A DNA stretch of 64,000 nt from Gautieria morchelliformis (taxonomy: Eukaryota; Basidiomycota; Agaricomycetes; Gomphales; Gomphaceae), in the NCBI GenBank assembly GCA_015179125.1, contig WHVA01000128.1:124001-188000 (forward strand), given 5' to 3'. Positions 63,101 to 64,000 of the stretch are shown piece by piece. Positions within the stretch are counted from its first letter, which is position 1, and the number at the start of each line of letters is the position of its first letter. A program made the translations under genes and the position numbers. The notes below the pieces were generated by a model. It did no database searches and had not been told where the DNA came from. It saw only the letters and a program-made list of their open reading frames with translations.

Positions 63101-64000
63101 CTATTCTTCATCAATGAGAGACTCTCCTACATCACGGATGCCGGTCATGTCGAGCCTCAACTGCTCCCACAGGAAATACCTCTCTTCTTCTGGAAACCCT
63201 GGATGTTTGTGCGGCTGGATAGAAACAACCGCATGAATTGACTTAGCATCAATGACATGGAGCCCATTATCCTCGTTCATCTGGGTTACCGAATAGACAG
63301 TTTGGATAGACAGCTTGAGAAGTTCATGCCAGAGCTTTCGAGACATTGTTGATCTGCGCAATAAAATAGAATTTCACTTGGGCAAACTCAATTTGACCAT
63401 CCAGCACAAGCTAACAAAGCAACGGCTTAGTGGTATTCACTGACAAGTACAATAAAGAAGATAAATACCTTGACACAACTTGATATCCGTATGTTCCTAA
63501 TGGATTTCAGATTCCTTCCAATCCGAGCGTTCTGTCTGGCCCATGGGTAAACGAAGACGGGCCCACTTGGCAAGTTTGACACACGATTGGGGAGGAACAT
63601 AATTTCCGAGTTGTTCCTCACGTTCGTGAATATACCTTGTAATAACATCACCCTGTATGCCTTCAAGATAATGCATGTGTCATTCTCGAGCTCTAAGAAG
63701 CAAGTATCCATCCCTGATATCTTGGCACCCTCGCGGTAAGTTGACAGTATGAAGATCAAGCTCTGGAATCATCGATTTCAGAGCATTGACTTGTGAGCGC
63801 TGTAGTGCTTGCTCAGAGAGGTTAACGAAGGGATTAGAGTGTTGCTTGATTTCCTTGCCAACGTTTCCTATGGTTCGTTCCATTGTCCATGCAGAATAGA
63901 GGTTAGCTGGTCCTACGTGTGGCACTTCCAATCCCAAGTGTATCAGGGCATGCAGGCTGGGGTGCACAAAATGAATCCGATTGGCTTGCCGCCTTGCGTA
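63101..64000 (-). pseudogene. CACTA-type (Tnp2-like) transposase, C-terminal part, runs off the edge
   Basis: Minus strand from the right edge: HPSLHALIHLGLEVPHVGPANLYSAWTMERTIGNVGKEIKQHSNPFVNLSEQALQRSQVNAL and PRGCQDIRDGYLLLRARE (63967-63690). In another frame: RISGMDTCFLELEN..., FVYPWARQNARIG (63680-63520). After a gap: YSVTQMNEDNGLHVIDAKSIHAVVSIQPHKHPGFPEEERYFLWEQLRLDMTGI (63300-63120). This is the conserved C-terminal order of Agaricomycete CACTA/Tnp2-like transposases (WTMERTIG--G-EIKQ-SNP--NL). The catalytic part lies outside the window. Frame changes may be introns. Confidence 0.68.

Overview
This is a fungal nuclear window, almost certainly from an Agaricomycete (Basidiomycota). The evidence is a fungal mitochondrial HSP60 gene split by a 49-bp GT-AG intron, a eukaryotic tRNA-Asp, and mobile families typical of mushroom-forming fungi: Plavaka-type transposase, an Ndc10/GCR1_C Crypton-like recombinase, fungal Rep-PIF1 Helitrons, a Tnp2-like CACTA transposase, a Sushi/Tf1-like chromodomain Gypsy element and Ty1/Copia elements. 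Only two features look like ordinary host genes: tRNA-Asp (39047-39118) and hsp60 (39257-41039, minus). Most of the rest is a nested graveyard of mobile elements.

Layout. 1-5709: a minus-strand Copia tail fused near 800 to a 5'-truncated Gypsy with an intact 3.5-kb pol frame and one 498-bp LTR. 6745-19842: a decayed Plavaka transposase gene split by a full Copia element (Copia-1, 7815-17584). Copia-1 itself contains three insertions: A 9587-11177, E 14033-14970 and B 16136-17162. A further insertion, C (17960-19212), lies in the 3' part of the Plavaka gene. A, B, C and a fourth copy D (21369-22956) form one family with TG...CA ends and 5-bp target duplications, best read as solo LTRs or a non-autonomous element. 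20041-29000: Harbinger-like, gag and LTR fragments of another Gypsy family, plus an unknown gene broken by D. 30385-38158: a Crypton-like tyrosine-recombinase gene split by Copia-2 (30574-35416, 304-bp LTRs, target duplication CCTGA).

39047-43250: tRNA-Asp, hsp60, two MITE-like inverted-repeat elements and a solo LTR of the Gypsy family seen at the left end, with a perfect TAATC duplication. 43290-47856: low-information DNA with an uncharacterised minus-strand gene (45540-46829). 47857-49909: an inverted-repeat element with hairpin ends that carries a RecQ-helicase N-terminal fragment and a DUF6589-like fragment. 51249-52260: an unknown gene with a 39-bp coding minisatellite. 52296-61049: two related Helitrons on the minus strand, the autonomous one (55238-61046) apparently inserted three bases inside the 5' terminus of the other. 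61097-64000: an unknown fungal repeat-family protein and the C-terminal half of a CACTA transposase that runs off the right edge.

The elements do not form a pathway. Their interest is stratigraphic: eight insertions can be bounded by target duplications. Differences between LTR pairs, and several inactivating changes, are concentrated at CpG sites, which suggests methylation-linked decay. All alignments and counts here were made by eye.
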